From assembly GCF_900101905.1 (NCBI RefSeq), contig NZ_FNAJ01000007.1:366035-430034 (forward strand): DNA of 64,000 bases, given 5' to 3'. Below are positions 36,901 to 61,800 of the stretch, one piece after another (positions within the stretch are counted from its first letter, which is position 1; the number at the start of each line of letters is the position of its first letter). The notes beneath the pieces were generated by a model, which saw only the letters and a list, made by a program, of their open reading frames with translations, was not told where the DNA came from and ran no database searches. This DNA is from Myxococcus virescens. Its GTDB lineage: Bacteria; Myxococcota; Myxococcia; Myxococcales; Myxococcaceae. Made by a program: the position numbers and the translations under genes.

Positions 36901-38540
36901 AGGTGCTGCGCGCCACCGCCGGGGAAGAGGAACACGACGGATCGGCCACCGTCCTTGGCCACGTCCGTGAACACGCGCTCGGGGTTCACCTCGGACAGCA
37001 CCGTGGCCGCGTCCTCGCCACTCTCGCAGACCACGACGCGCCGGTGCGGGAAGGCCTTGCGGCCAACCTGGAGGGTGTAGGCCACGTCCGCCAGGGATTG
37101 CTCGGGGTGCGCCTCCAGGTGCGTGCCCAGGTTCTGGGTGAGCGCGTCGAGCGCGGCCGGCTTCTTCGCGGAGAGCACCAGCAGCTGCCATGGCCGCGAC
37201 GGACCGGAGGGCGCTGGGGGCGGCGGCGCTTCCAGCAGTGCGTGGGCGTTGGTGCCACCAATGCCAAAGGAGCTCACGCCCGCGCGGCGCCGGTGGTCAT
37301 GCGGTTGCCAGTCCCTCAACGCGGCATTCACGAAGAAGGGGCTGCGCGCCCAGTCGATGTTCGGGTTGGGCGTGTGGCAGTGGAGGGTGGGGGGAATGCG
37401 TCCGTGCTCCACCGCCAGGGCCGTCTTGATGAGCCCGGCCACGCCGGCCGCCGCGTCCAGGTGGCCGATGTTCGACTTGACCGAGCCGAGCGCGCAGAAG
37501 CTGGTGGCCTCGGTGCCGGCGCGGAAGGCGCTCGTCAGCGCGGAGACCTCGACCGGATCTCCCAGCAGGGTGCCGGTGCCGTGCGTCTCCACGTAACCCA
37601 CGGTGTCCGGCGTCACGCCCGCCAGGGCGTGGGTGCGGGCGATGACCTCCGCCTGTCCCTCGGCGCTGGGCGCGGTGTAGCCGAGCTTCGAGGCACCGTC
37701 GTTGTTGATGGCGGAGGCCCGGATGACGGCGTGGATGTGGCTGCCGTCCGCGAGCGCGTCATCCAGCCGCTTGAGCACCACCACGCCCACGCCGCTGCCG
37801 AAGAGCGTTCCCTGAGCCTGTGCGTCGAAGGGGCGGCAGTGGCCATCCGGCGACGCGATGCCACCGGGCTGGTGCACGTAGCCCGTGCGCTGGGGCACGT
37901 CCACGGACACGCCGCCCGCGATGGCCACGTCACACTGGAAGCCCATCAGGGACTGACAGGCCAGGTGGGTGGCGACCAGCGACGTGGAGCAACCCGTCTG
38001 GACATCCAGGCTGGGGCCCTTGAGGTCCAGGTGGTACGCCAGTCGCGTGGCGAGGAAGTCCTTGTCGTTGCCAATCATCACCTGGAAGCTGTCGCTCGAT
38101 TCGAGCAGCTCCGGGTGCGTGCGCAGGTTGAAGAGCAGGTACGTGCTCAGGCTCGTGCCCGCGAAGACGCCCACCGAGCGCGACTCCGTATCCAGTCCGT
38201 GGCCCGCGCGCTCGATGGCCTCCCACGCGCACTCCAGGAAGATGCGGTGCTGCGGATCCATCAGCGCCGCCTCGCGCGGCGAATAGCCGAAGAAGCTCGC
38301 GTCGAACGCGTCCACCTGGTCCAGCACGGCTCCGGCGCGCACGAAGCCTGGCTGTCGCAGGCGCTCCTCGGGAACGCCGCGTGCCTTCAGTTCGTCGTCC
38401 GTGAAGAAGCGGATGCCCTCCACACCCTCGCAGAGGTTCCGCCAGAAGGTCTCCACGTCGGGGGAGCCCGGGAAGCGGCCCGCCATTCCGACGATGGCAA
38501 TGGCCAGATCGTCGCCTTCACTCAGGTTGTCTTCGCTCAT
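33936..38540 (-). CDS. Type I polyketide synthase, KS-AT-KR-ACP, KR probably inactive
   Basis: A module of about 1534 residues. KS spans about 8-440 with a TGCSTS nucleophile motif (Cys near 183). AT has GGGAQ near 540, GHSMGEY near 628 and AAHSH near 726 instead of HAFH. KR has an intact NADPH loop (GGLGGIG near 1153) and the catalytic Ser, but where family members read V-D-Y-C-A-A-N it reads V-D-H-C-A-A-C near 1313, so both the Tyr and the Asn are changed and reduction is doubtful. ACP has LGGNSL near 1460, followed by a basic tail. A GTG six codons upstream (38558) is an alternative start; neither start has a clear ribosome site. It lies in the same minus-strand run as the luciferase-like gene upstream and the KS-AT-ACP gene downstream. 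Confidence 0.94.
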   Translation of the reverse strand: MSEDNLSEGDDLAIAIVGMAGRFPGSPDVETFWRNLCEGVEGIRFFTDDELKARGVPEERLRQPGFVRAGAVLDQVDAFDASFFGYSPREAALMDPQHRIFLECAWEAIERAGHGLDTESRSVGVFAGTSLSTYLLFNLRTHPELLESSDSFQVMIGNDKDFLATRLAYHLDLKGPSLDVQTGCSTSLVATHLACQSLMGFQCDVAIAGGVSVDVPQRTGYVHQPGGIASPDGHCRPFDAQAQGTLFGSGVGVVVLKRLDDALADGSHIHAVIRASAINNDGASKLGYTAPSAEGQAEVIARTHALAGVTPDTVGYVETHGTGTLLGDPVEVSALTSAFRAGTEATSFCALGSVKSNIGHLDAAAGVAGLIKTALAVEHGRIPPTLHCHTPNPNIDWARSPFFVNAALRDWQPHDHRRRAGVSSFGIGGTNAHALLEAPPPPAPSGPSRPWQLLVLSAKKPAALDALTQNLGTHLEAHPEQSLADVAYTLQVGRKAFPHRRVVVCESGEDAATVLSEVNPERVFTDVAKDGGRSVVFLFPGGGAQHLRMGQELYEKEPAFREAFDACAAIFQRRGGPSLRTVLYPAGDADAGAPLPRPSVGLPALFTVEYALAKLWESWGIRPEAMIGHSMGEYVAACLAGVFSLEDALALVAERGRLFEQLPSGAMVSVALSEQELLPMLGEHLSLAAVNGPSQCVVAGDTASVDALSADLAARGIEHRRVHIDVAAHSHLIDSILPAFAAFVGRLKLQTPTQPFVSGVTGTWVTEEEATDPRYWVRHLRQTVRFGPGVRCLLENPSRVLLEVGPGRTLGSLARLQVERGQPTVVLTSMRAPREPGSDMRFVLTTLGRLWAAGVPMDWRRLQAGEQRRRVVLPTYPFERKRHWLEPNAAGIAIASDVPLARRKDAADWFYLPSWKRTLVPRATTAAPQNWLVFTDTGGLGDALATRLAESGGRVTRVSQGSDFRRVDDGAFEVDPTRPETYAALLNALAEDSCRPERIVHLWSVDSTGEGLAGVEHAQRTGFFSLLFLAQALAGHGAAGPVQMTVVSSGVQAVTGHEVLAPEKATLLGACRVLPHEVPGLTCRSIDVEAPRCSKTLQALVTRLVGELATGSSNGAVALRGPSRWEQSFEQVRISAPAADAPPRLRPRGTYLITGGLGGIGLVLAESLARQVQARLVLVGRNALPERDTWDSWLAEHGEQDRVSQRIRQVLALEALGSEVLVLPADVGDAEQMAELLRRARQSFGELHGVIHAAGVPAGGLAQLRTQKAVEDVLRPKVWGTWILHALLHDTPLDFFVLCSSRTAYTAEPGQVDHCAACAFQDAFAHQAAATGNLPIISLGWDTWREVGQAVTTQMPDGANPMREAMLAHALTPAEGVDVFERVLAQAPTHVVVSTEDLRAAMARSASLLQDLMGPMEADAAPATERAAPASMDEAERELADIWQRFLGVESVALHENFFELGGNSLIGLKVINEVKRRFGKDLPVVSLFENPTLSAMARLLTRGQEQASATTSERRSRGARRRELIQQRRQSGN

Positions 38541-38662
38541 GGCAGTCGACGAACTCACGTTCAGGAAGCGAGATGGGGTAGCGGCCCGGCGGCACCACGC
38601 ACACTCCCCACGGAGCCCTCATGTCGCGGGGCTCAGGGCGGTGGCCGTGACGCGGGGCAGGG

Positions 38663-38679
38663 CTCCGCGTTGCGCGGAG
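38663..38679. terminator. Perfect hairpin between the luciferase-like gene and the PKS gene
   Basis: CTCCGCG-TTG-CGCGGAG, a 7-bp stem with a 3-base loop, lies just after the stop codon of the luciferase-like gene (stop at 38687) in a 146-bp gap. With no T-run it may be an attenuator or RNA-processing site, not a terminator. The rest of the gap shows nothing recognisable. Confidence 0.35.
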
Positions 38680-38686
38680 GCGAGGC

Positions 38687-39718
38687 TCAGCTGGCTGCCT
38701 GGGCGGCGGGCGGCGTGCTCGTGAGAGAGAACGCGTCAGCAAGCAGCTCGTAGGAGCGCATCCGGGCGCGATGGTCGTGGACGATGGTGGTGACGAGCAG
38801 CTCGTCCGCCTGGAATTCGGCGGCCATGCGCAACAGCTGTTCCTTCACCTGGTCCGGTGAACCACACACGACGCGCTTGCGGTCGAACTCGAGTGTGGCC
38901 AGGTCCTCGGGCGTGTAGGCGTAGGCCTCCGCCTCCTCGATGGAAGGAATGGGCGCTTCGGGCCGGCCCCTGCGCGTGTTGATGGTCAGCAGGTCGCTGC
39001 TCCGGGCTATTCGCCGGGCCTCCTGCTCGGTCGGGGCACAGATGACGTAAACGCTGACGGCGGAGTTGGGCGCCGCCTGCACGTGCGAAGGCTGGAAGCG
39101 CTCGCGATACCCCCGCGTCACCGGGCCACCATGGATGGGGTTGAAGAAGTGCGCGAAGCAGAAGGACAGACCCAGCCGGGCCGCGAGCGCGGCGCTCTGC
39201 TCGCCCGAGCCCAGGGCCCAGACCTGCGGCATGCCCGGCGCCATGGTCTTCAGGCTCAGCTTCTCGAACTCGGGCGTCGCGGGCGTGGTGCCCGACAGGA
39301 AGGCGACGAGATCCTCCAGCTTCGTGGGGAAGTTCTCGTTGTTCATCGGCGGCCCGTAGGCCAGTGCGCGGGCCACCAGGTCCGTGCTGCCTGATGTCCG
39401 GCCGATGCCCAGGTCGATGCGGTTGGGGTGGAGCGTCTCCAGCAGCCGGAAGACCTCGGCGACCTTGAAGGGGCTGTAGTTCGACAGCAGGACGCCGCCC
39501 GTTCCCACCCGGATGCGAGACGTCGCCGCTGCGACATGCGCGACGAGGATTTCCGGCGCCACGCCCGCGAAGTGTCCTGAGCCGTGATGCTCCGCGAGCC
39601 AGAAGCGGTGATAACCGAGCTGCTCGGCGGCTCGAGCCAGCTCCACCGTGTTTTGGAAGGCCGCACGTGTCTGGGAGCCGCTGGCGACGATGGAGTGATC
39701 GAGAACACTGAGCTTCAC
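38687..39718 (-). CDS. Luciferase-like (LLM) flavin-dependent monooxygenase, MsnO8-like
   Basis: A 343-residue TIM-barrel enzyme of the bacterial luciferase family. Visible are S-V-L-D-H-S near 4, A-E-Q-L-G-Y-H-R-F-W-L-A-E-H-H near 33-46, the R-I-R-V-G-T-G-G-V-L-L block near 70, and R-I-D-L-G-I-G-R near 99 in the flavin site. A C-terminal V-C-G-S-P-D-Q-V-K-E near 300 is also typical. The start is GTG at 39718 with GGAAGGA upstream. It differs from the monooxygenase domain embedded in the large NRPS, so the cluster has at least two flavin monooxygenases. Probably first gene of the unit that runs through both PKS genes toward the oxygenase gene. Substrate unknown; N- or C-oxidation of the peptide or polyketide are both possible. 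Confidence 0.93.
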   Translation of the reverse strand: MKLSVLDHSIVASGSQTRAAFQNTVELARAAEQLGYHRFWLAEHHGSGHFAGVAPEILVAHVAAATSRIRVGTGGVLLSNYSPFKVAEVFRLLETLHPNRIDLGIGRTSGSTDLVARALAYGPPMNNENFPTKLEDLVAFLSGTTPATPEFEKLSLKTMAPGMPQVWALGSGEQSAALAARLGLSFCFAHFFNPIHGGPVTRGYRERFQPSHVQAAPNSAVSVYVICAPTEQEARRIARSSDLLTINTRRGRPEAPIPSIEEAEAYAYTPEDLATLEFDRKRVVCGSPDQVKEQLLRMAAEFQADELLVTTIVHDHRARMRSYELLADAFSLTSTPPAAQAAS

Positions 39719-39811
39719 GGCGAGCGTTCCTTCCCGGGCAGACGGCGCCCTCGGGGCCGCTTCGAGACGGGCCGAGTCGTCGCGTGTCCGCGTTTCATGA
39801 TGGTGACAAAG

Positions 39812-39839
39812 CCTATAGTAACGCGGTTATCTGCGACAA
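39812..39839 (-). promoter_or_regulatory. Candidate sigma-70-type promoter upstream of the luciferase-like gene
   Basis: On the minus strand, TTGTCG and TATAGG are separated by 16 bases, each matching four of six consensus positions, in the AT-rich part of a 229-bp gap. The start codon (GTG, 39718) is about 90 bases downstream. It would drive the luciferase-like, PKS, glycosyltransferase, thioesterase, isomerase and oxygenase genes. Myxobacterial promoters are poorly predicted by this consensus. Confidence 0.35.
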
Positions 39840-39947
39840 ATGGGATTTGGTTGATTATGCTTGAAAATTGAGAATGGGTGTCAGCCCGGAGTGAGCCTGA
39901 ATGCCAGGGGCTCTTTCGTTCCCCGAGGCTCGGTGTGACACAGGCTG

Positions 39948-41396
39948 TTACTCAACGACGACGAGCGCGCACATCAACGCGCCTTGGGTCGCGTTGACCA
40001 CGTCCTTGCCCTGACCGGTGGGGTTCAGTCGCACCATGGTTCCGCCGTAGCGCTCACCGAAGACAAAGGCGCCCCAGATGAGGATGTGGGGGCCCACGGC
40101 GCCGTCATCCCGCAGGAAGTGGTAGGGGCGGGGCTCGACGCGCTCCTGGACAATCCACCCGCCGTGCTCCAGGGCTTCCTGGATGGCGGCGTCCCAGTCC
40201 TCGGCGGTCATCGCGCGGCCAATCAGCACCGACTTGCCGCCATAGGCGCGGCCCGCCTTGAGCACCAGGCCTTCGCGCTTCGAGGCGGCGAGCTCGTCGG
40301 GCAGCCACACGGAGGCGCCGTCGCGCGTCGTCTGGGTGGAGCGCACGCGGCGCGTCCAGGGAATGTGCCGGCGGATGAGCTCACGCTCCTCTTGCGTGAG
40401 CTCGGGTGACGCTTCGTTCTCTGACAGCAGCGCGATGTTGAGCTTGTCGTCGAGCAGCTCCTGCGCTGGGCCGTTGTAGAGACACAAGGTGCGCGCGGCG
40501 AGCGCGGCGCGGACGCGGGCGTCGAAGTCCAGGCCCACCACTTCGAGCCGATCTCTCGCGTCATGTTCCTGCACGGCATGCAGTCGCCGGCCGCGCATCG
40601 TGAAGCAGTGGCCCTCCGCGTCCTTCACCTCGCTGTAGGTGCCAATGAGCACCTCGCCCTTCGCGCCTTCAGCAGCGAGCAACTCGCTCAGCGTGCTGTT
40701 GAGCAGCAGCGTTGCCATCTCCCTGCCCGTGGCGTCGGGCAGCTCGTTGTCGGGGAAGAGCACGGCCAGGTTGCATTCGCCCTCCCACGCAACGGTCCGT
40801 CGCACGTCCTCGACGACATGACTCAGGAAGGCTCGCAGCGTGTCCTGAAGCTGGATGCGCAGGCCCTGCTCCTCGGTGAAGCGCTGGAGCACGGGCTGGT
40901 CCATCACCACCTGAGCCTTGAGCCCCGTCTCCCATCCGCCCAGGCCCGCCATCATGTTGATCTCAAGGCACTTGAGGCCGTCGGCCGAGTCGATGAAGTC
41001 CCCGCGACTGAGCGCGCCGCGCGCGTCCTCCGTGTTAGCCAGGACCTCCGCCGCCACGCGCGCCCGTTCCAGCGAGACACCGTAGTAGTCGGCGATGCGC
41101 CGAGGGTCGCCGTCCAGCAACAACCGAGGCCCGCGCTTGACGAGCCGGCAGAGCTTGACCGAGACCTCCTCCAGCTCACGGTCGCGGCGCGAGTCGATGA
41201 GGAGTGGCCACCGGTGCAGCTCGTAATACATCAGCGGTGACGCTTCGAACTTGTGGAAGCGGTGCCGCGCGAACACCTCGGGCGTCCGCTCCGCGAACTT
41301 CAGGAAGGCCACCGCCGCCGCGGACAGCTCACCGTGCAGCGCCTGGATTTCATCGGAGAACTTCAGCTCGCCTGGGGATCTGTTGACGTGTGGCAT
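39948..41396 (-). CDS. ATP-grasp-like ligase, circularly permuted / glutathionylspermidine-synthase-like (copy 2)
   Basis: A 482-residue paralogue of the protein at 26083-27522, alignable from end to end (for example LKCLEINMMAGLGGWETG near 145, LVLKAGRAYGGKSVLIG near 370, IVQERVEPRPYHF near 410 and D-V-V-N-A-T-Q-G-A near 470). Identity looks like roughly half by eye. The same probable nucleotide loop and acidic site residues are kept in both, which argues for two working ligases with different partners, not a decayed duplicate. It is divergent from the large lipo-NRPS gene across 291 bp. The reading of family is an inference from motifs, not from a search, and the substrate is unknown. Confidence 0.7.
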   Translation of the reverse strand: MPHVNRSPGELKFSDEIQALHGELSAAAVAFLKFAERTPEVFARHRFHKFEASPLMYYELHRWPLLIDSRRDRELEEVSVKLCRLVKRGPRLLLDGDPRRIADYYGVSLERARVAAEVLANTEDARGALSRGDFIDSADGLKCLEINMMAGLGGWETGLKAQVVMDQPVLQRFTEEQGLRIQLQDTLRAFLSHVVEDVRRTVAWEGECNLAVLFPDNELPDATGREMATLLLNSTLSELLAAEGAKGEVLIGTYSEVKDAEGHCFTMRGRRLHAVQEHDARDRLEVVGLDFDARVRAALAARTLCLYNGPAQELLDDKLNIALLSENEASPELTQEERELIRRHIPWTRRVRSTQTTRDGASVWLPDELAASKREGLVLKAGRAYGGKSVLIGRAMTAEDWDAAIQEALEHGGWIVQERVEPRPYHFLRDDGAVGPHILIWGAFVFGERYGGTMVRLNPTGQGKDVVNATQGALMCALVVVE

Positions 41397-41687
41397 TTTC
41401 CGGGTAATAGCACTTTGACTGAGAGTGCGTATAAAGCGGCTGTTTTACGTGCTCGAAGCGACGGCGGCTCACGCGGAGGCTTCAGCCTTCCGGGGCGTCG
41501 GCTGAGCTGATCCCGCAGCGCGAACGGGGTGTTGGTCTGGAGCCGCGTCAGCAGCCGCTGCGCGCGAGCCCAGCACCAGGACTCCGGACGAAAACCGGAA
41601 TGTGGGTGCTCATAGCTTATGCTGCGCGTTCCCCCCCAGCGAAGGTCTCCGGCTTTTCCACAGCTCCACCCCTTGGAACCTCTCACC
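41397..41687. promoter_or_regulatory. Divergent intergenic region upstream of the giant NRPS
   Basis: 291 bp between the second ATP-grasp-like gene (minus) and the giant NRPS (plus), with an AT-richer part at about 41400-41450. On the minus strand TATACG (complement of 41428-41433) lies 18 bases from TTCGAG, a weak promoter candidate. No strong plus-strand promoter is visible. Nothing coding is supported here. Confidence 0.45.
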
Positions 41688-58833
<17,146 letters not shown>

Positions 58834-58841
<8 letters not shown>

Positions 58842-61800
58842 GCTTGATGACATGCAGGGTGAGGACTCCAGCAGCGACATCGCGGTCATCGGCATGGCGG
58901 GGCGCTTCCCGGGCGCTCGCAACCTGGGTGACTTCTGGAACAACGTCCGAGGCGGCGTGGAGTCCATCTCGTTCTTCTCCGAGGACGAGCTGGAGCGCTC
59001 ACCGCTCATCCCCGAGGACCTGTGGCGGCACCCGCGCTTCATCCGCGCGGGGGGCATCCTCGAAGGCGCGGACGGCTTCGACCACGGCTTCTTCGACATC
59101 CCGCTGCGTGAGGCGCAGTGGATGGACCCGCAGCAGCGCGTGTTCCTCCAGTGCGCCTGGGCGGCGCTCGAGGACGCGGCGTATGACCCGTCTCGTTACA
59201 AGGGTCGCATCTCGCTCTACGCGGGCGCCGGTTCGTCCGGCCACCTGCTGAACCTGCTGAGCGAGGCACGGAAGGACGCGGGCGCGGGCCTGGAGTTGGC
59301 CACCGCGGGTCCGGAGAGCCTGGCGATGAAGGCGTCCTTCAAGCTCCAGCTCCGGGGCGAGAGCGTCGCCGTCTACACCGCGTGCTCCACCGGCCTCGTC
59401 GCCATCCACATGGCCTGCCAGAGCCTGCTGACGCGGCAGTCGGACATCGCGCTCGCGGGCGCGGTGCGCATCGCCAGTCCGCAGCGCACGGGCTACCTGC
59501 ACCAGGATGGGCTCATCTTCTCGCCGGACGGGCACTGCCGCGCCTTCGACCACCGCGCGGGTGGCACCGTGGCGGGCAACGGCGCGGGCGTGGTGGTGCT
59601 CAAGCTGCTGTCGGACGCGCTGCGGGACGGTGACCACGTCCACGCGGTCATCAAGGGCTCGGCCGTCAACAACGACGGTCAACAGAAGGTCGGTTACACG
59701 GCGCCGAGCATCGAGGGCCAGACGGAGGTCGTCGCGGACGCGTTGGCCTATGCGGGCCTGGGCGGTGACGACATCAGCTACGTGGAGGCACACGGTACGG
59801 GCACGTCGCTGGGCGACCCCATTGAAATCGCCGCGCTGACGCGAGCGTTCCGGAAGACGACGGAGCGTTCGCGCTTCTGCGCCATCGGCTCGCTCAAGAC
59901 GAACCTGGGGCACCTGGACGCGGCGGCCGGCGTGGCGGGGTTCATCAAGGTGGTGCTGTCGCTTCAGCACGGCGAGCTGCCGCCGAGCCTCCACTTCGAG
60001 CGCGCCAACCCGGAGATTGATTTCGAGCGCAGCCCATTCTTCGTCAACGCCACGCTCAAGGCGTGGCCACGGGAGAATGGGCCGCGCCGTGCGGGGGTGA
60101 GCTCCTTCGGCATCGGTGGGACCAACGCCCACGTCGTGCTGGAGGAGGCGCCCCCGGAGGCGGAGAAGGCGCGCGGCCACCGTCCGTTGCACGTGGTGAC
60201 GTTGTCCGCTCGGACGCCTTCCGCCCTGGAGGTGATGGCGCGCGAGCTGGCGACGCACGTGGAGTCCGCGCCGGGACTGGCGCTGGAAGACGTGGCCTTT
60301 ACCCGGAACGTGGGCCGCCGTTCCTTCGAGCATCGCCGCGCGGTGGTGGCGGCGGATGGCGCCGAACTGACGGAGCGGCTGCGCAAGCCCGCGGCGGTGG
60401 AGGCGGGGCGGAATCGCCGCGTGGCCTTCCTGTTCCCGGGGCAGGGGGCGCAGGCGGTGGGCATGGGCCGCGAGCTGCACGCGGTGGAGCCGGGCTTCCG
60501 GAAGGATGTGGACGCGGCGCTGGCACGGTTGGAGCCCTCGCTTTCCGCCGAGGTGCGCGCGCTCCTGTTGCCCGCGCAGGGACAGGAGGCCGTCGCGGCC
60601 CAGAAGCTGGCGGACCCTCGCGTCGCGCTGCCCGCGCTCTTCATCGTCGAGCACGCGCTGGTCCGACTCTGGATGTCCTGGGGCGTCCGGCCGCATGCGG
60701 TGCTGGGCCACAGCTTTGGTGAGTACGCCGCGGCCTGCGTGGCGGGTGTATTGTCGCCGGAGGACGGCCTGCGGCTCGCGGTGGTGCGTGGCGCGCTCAT
60801 GGCGCGGATGCCCGCCGGCGCGATGCTCGCGGTGGGGTTGGAGGAGGCGGAGGTCCTTCCGTTGCTCGGCGAGGGACTCTCGCTGGCGGCTGTCAACGGC
60901 GAGGGCCGGTGTGTCGTCTCGGGCCCGGTGCAAGTCATTGAAGCGTTGCAGGCCACGCTGTCGAGCCGCGGCGTGGGCATGGTGCGGTTGCCGTCGGCCC
61001 ATGCCTTCCATTCCAGCGCCGTGGAGCCGCTGATGGTGGACCTGGCGCGGGCGGTGTCCTCGCTGCGCCTCCAGGAGCCGACGCTACCGTATGTGTCCAG
61101 CCTCACGGGCACGTGGATTCGTCCGGAAGAGGCCACCGACCCCACGTACTGGGCTCGGCAGATGCGGCAGCCGGTGCGCTTCGCCGCGGGCCTGGAGACG
61201 CTTTTCGCGGATGGGTGCAGTGTCCTGCTGGAAGTGGGACCCGGGACGGACCTGACGTCGCTGGCGCGGGGACGGGCGCGCAAGGAACGGCAGCTCGTCG
61301 TGGCGCCTTCGCTGCGCCGTCGTCCCACGGAGAGCGATGCCCGTGGGCTGTTGCAATCCCTGGGAGACCTCTGGGCGGCCGGGGTGGACATCGCCTGGGA
61401 GAAGTTCCATGGCGCGGAGCCTCGCCGCCGCGTGTCGTTGCCCACGTATCCGTTCGAGGAGAAGTCCTGCCGTCTGGAGTCGTCGGGCGCGCCGCTCGTG
61501 TTGCCCACGGCCTCCGGGCCGGTGGCAGGGGCCGCGCTGGCTGGCACCAGCTCCGTGCTTCCCCTGGCCACCCCTGGCGCATCGGCTCCCGTCACCGTGG
61601 GGGAGATCCAGCAGCGCGTCATGGAGATCTGGCGCGAGCGTCTGGGCGCAGTGGAGGTCGGCCCGGATGACGACTTCCTGGAGCTGGGCGGCAACTCACT
61701 GATGGCGGCGCAGATGCTGACCCGTCTGCGTGAGACGTTCTCCGTACAGCTCCCGCTGAGCGCGCTGTTCGAGGCCCCCACCGTGGCGGGCATCTCCGCG

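Noticed and set aside
36348..38753. An 801-codon plus-strand open frame
   Set aside because: Antisense shadow of the KS-AT part of the PKS at 33936-38540; no recognisable domain.
39797..39871. A 24-codon ORF as a possible LanB precursor peptide
   Set aside because: It lies far from the LanB-like gene, overlaps the candidate promoter, has no ribosome site and no Ser/Thr/Cys-rich core.
41415..41435. TTGACT and TATAAA as a plus-strand promoter of the giant NRPS
   Set aside because: The spacing is only 9 bases, too short for a sigma-70 promoter.
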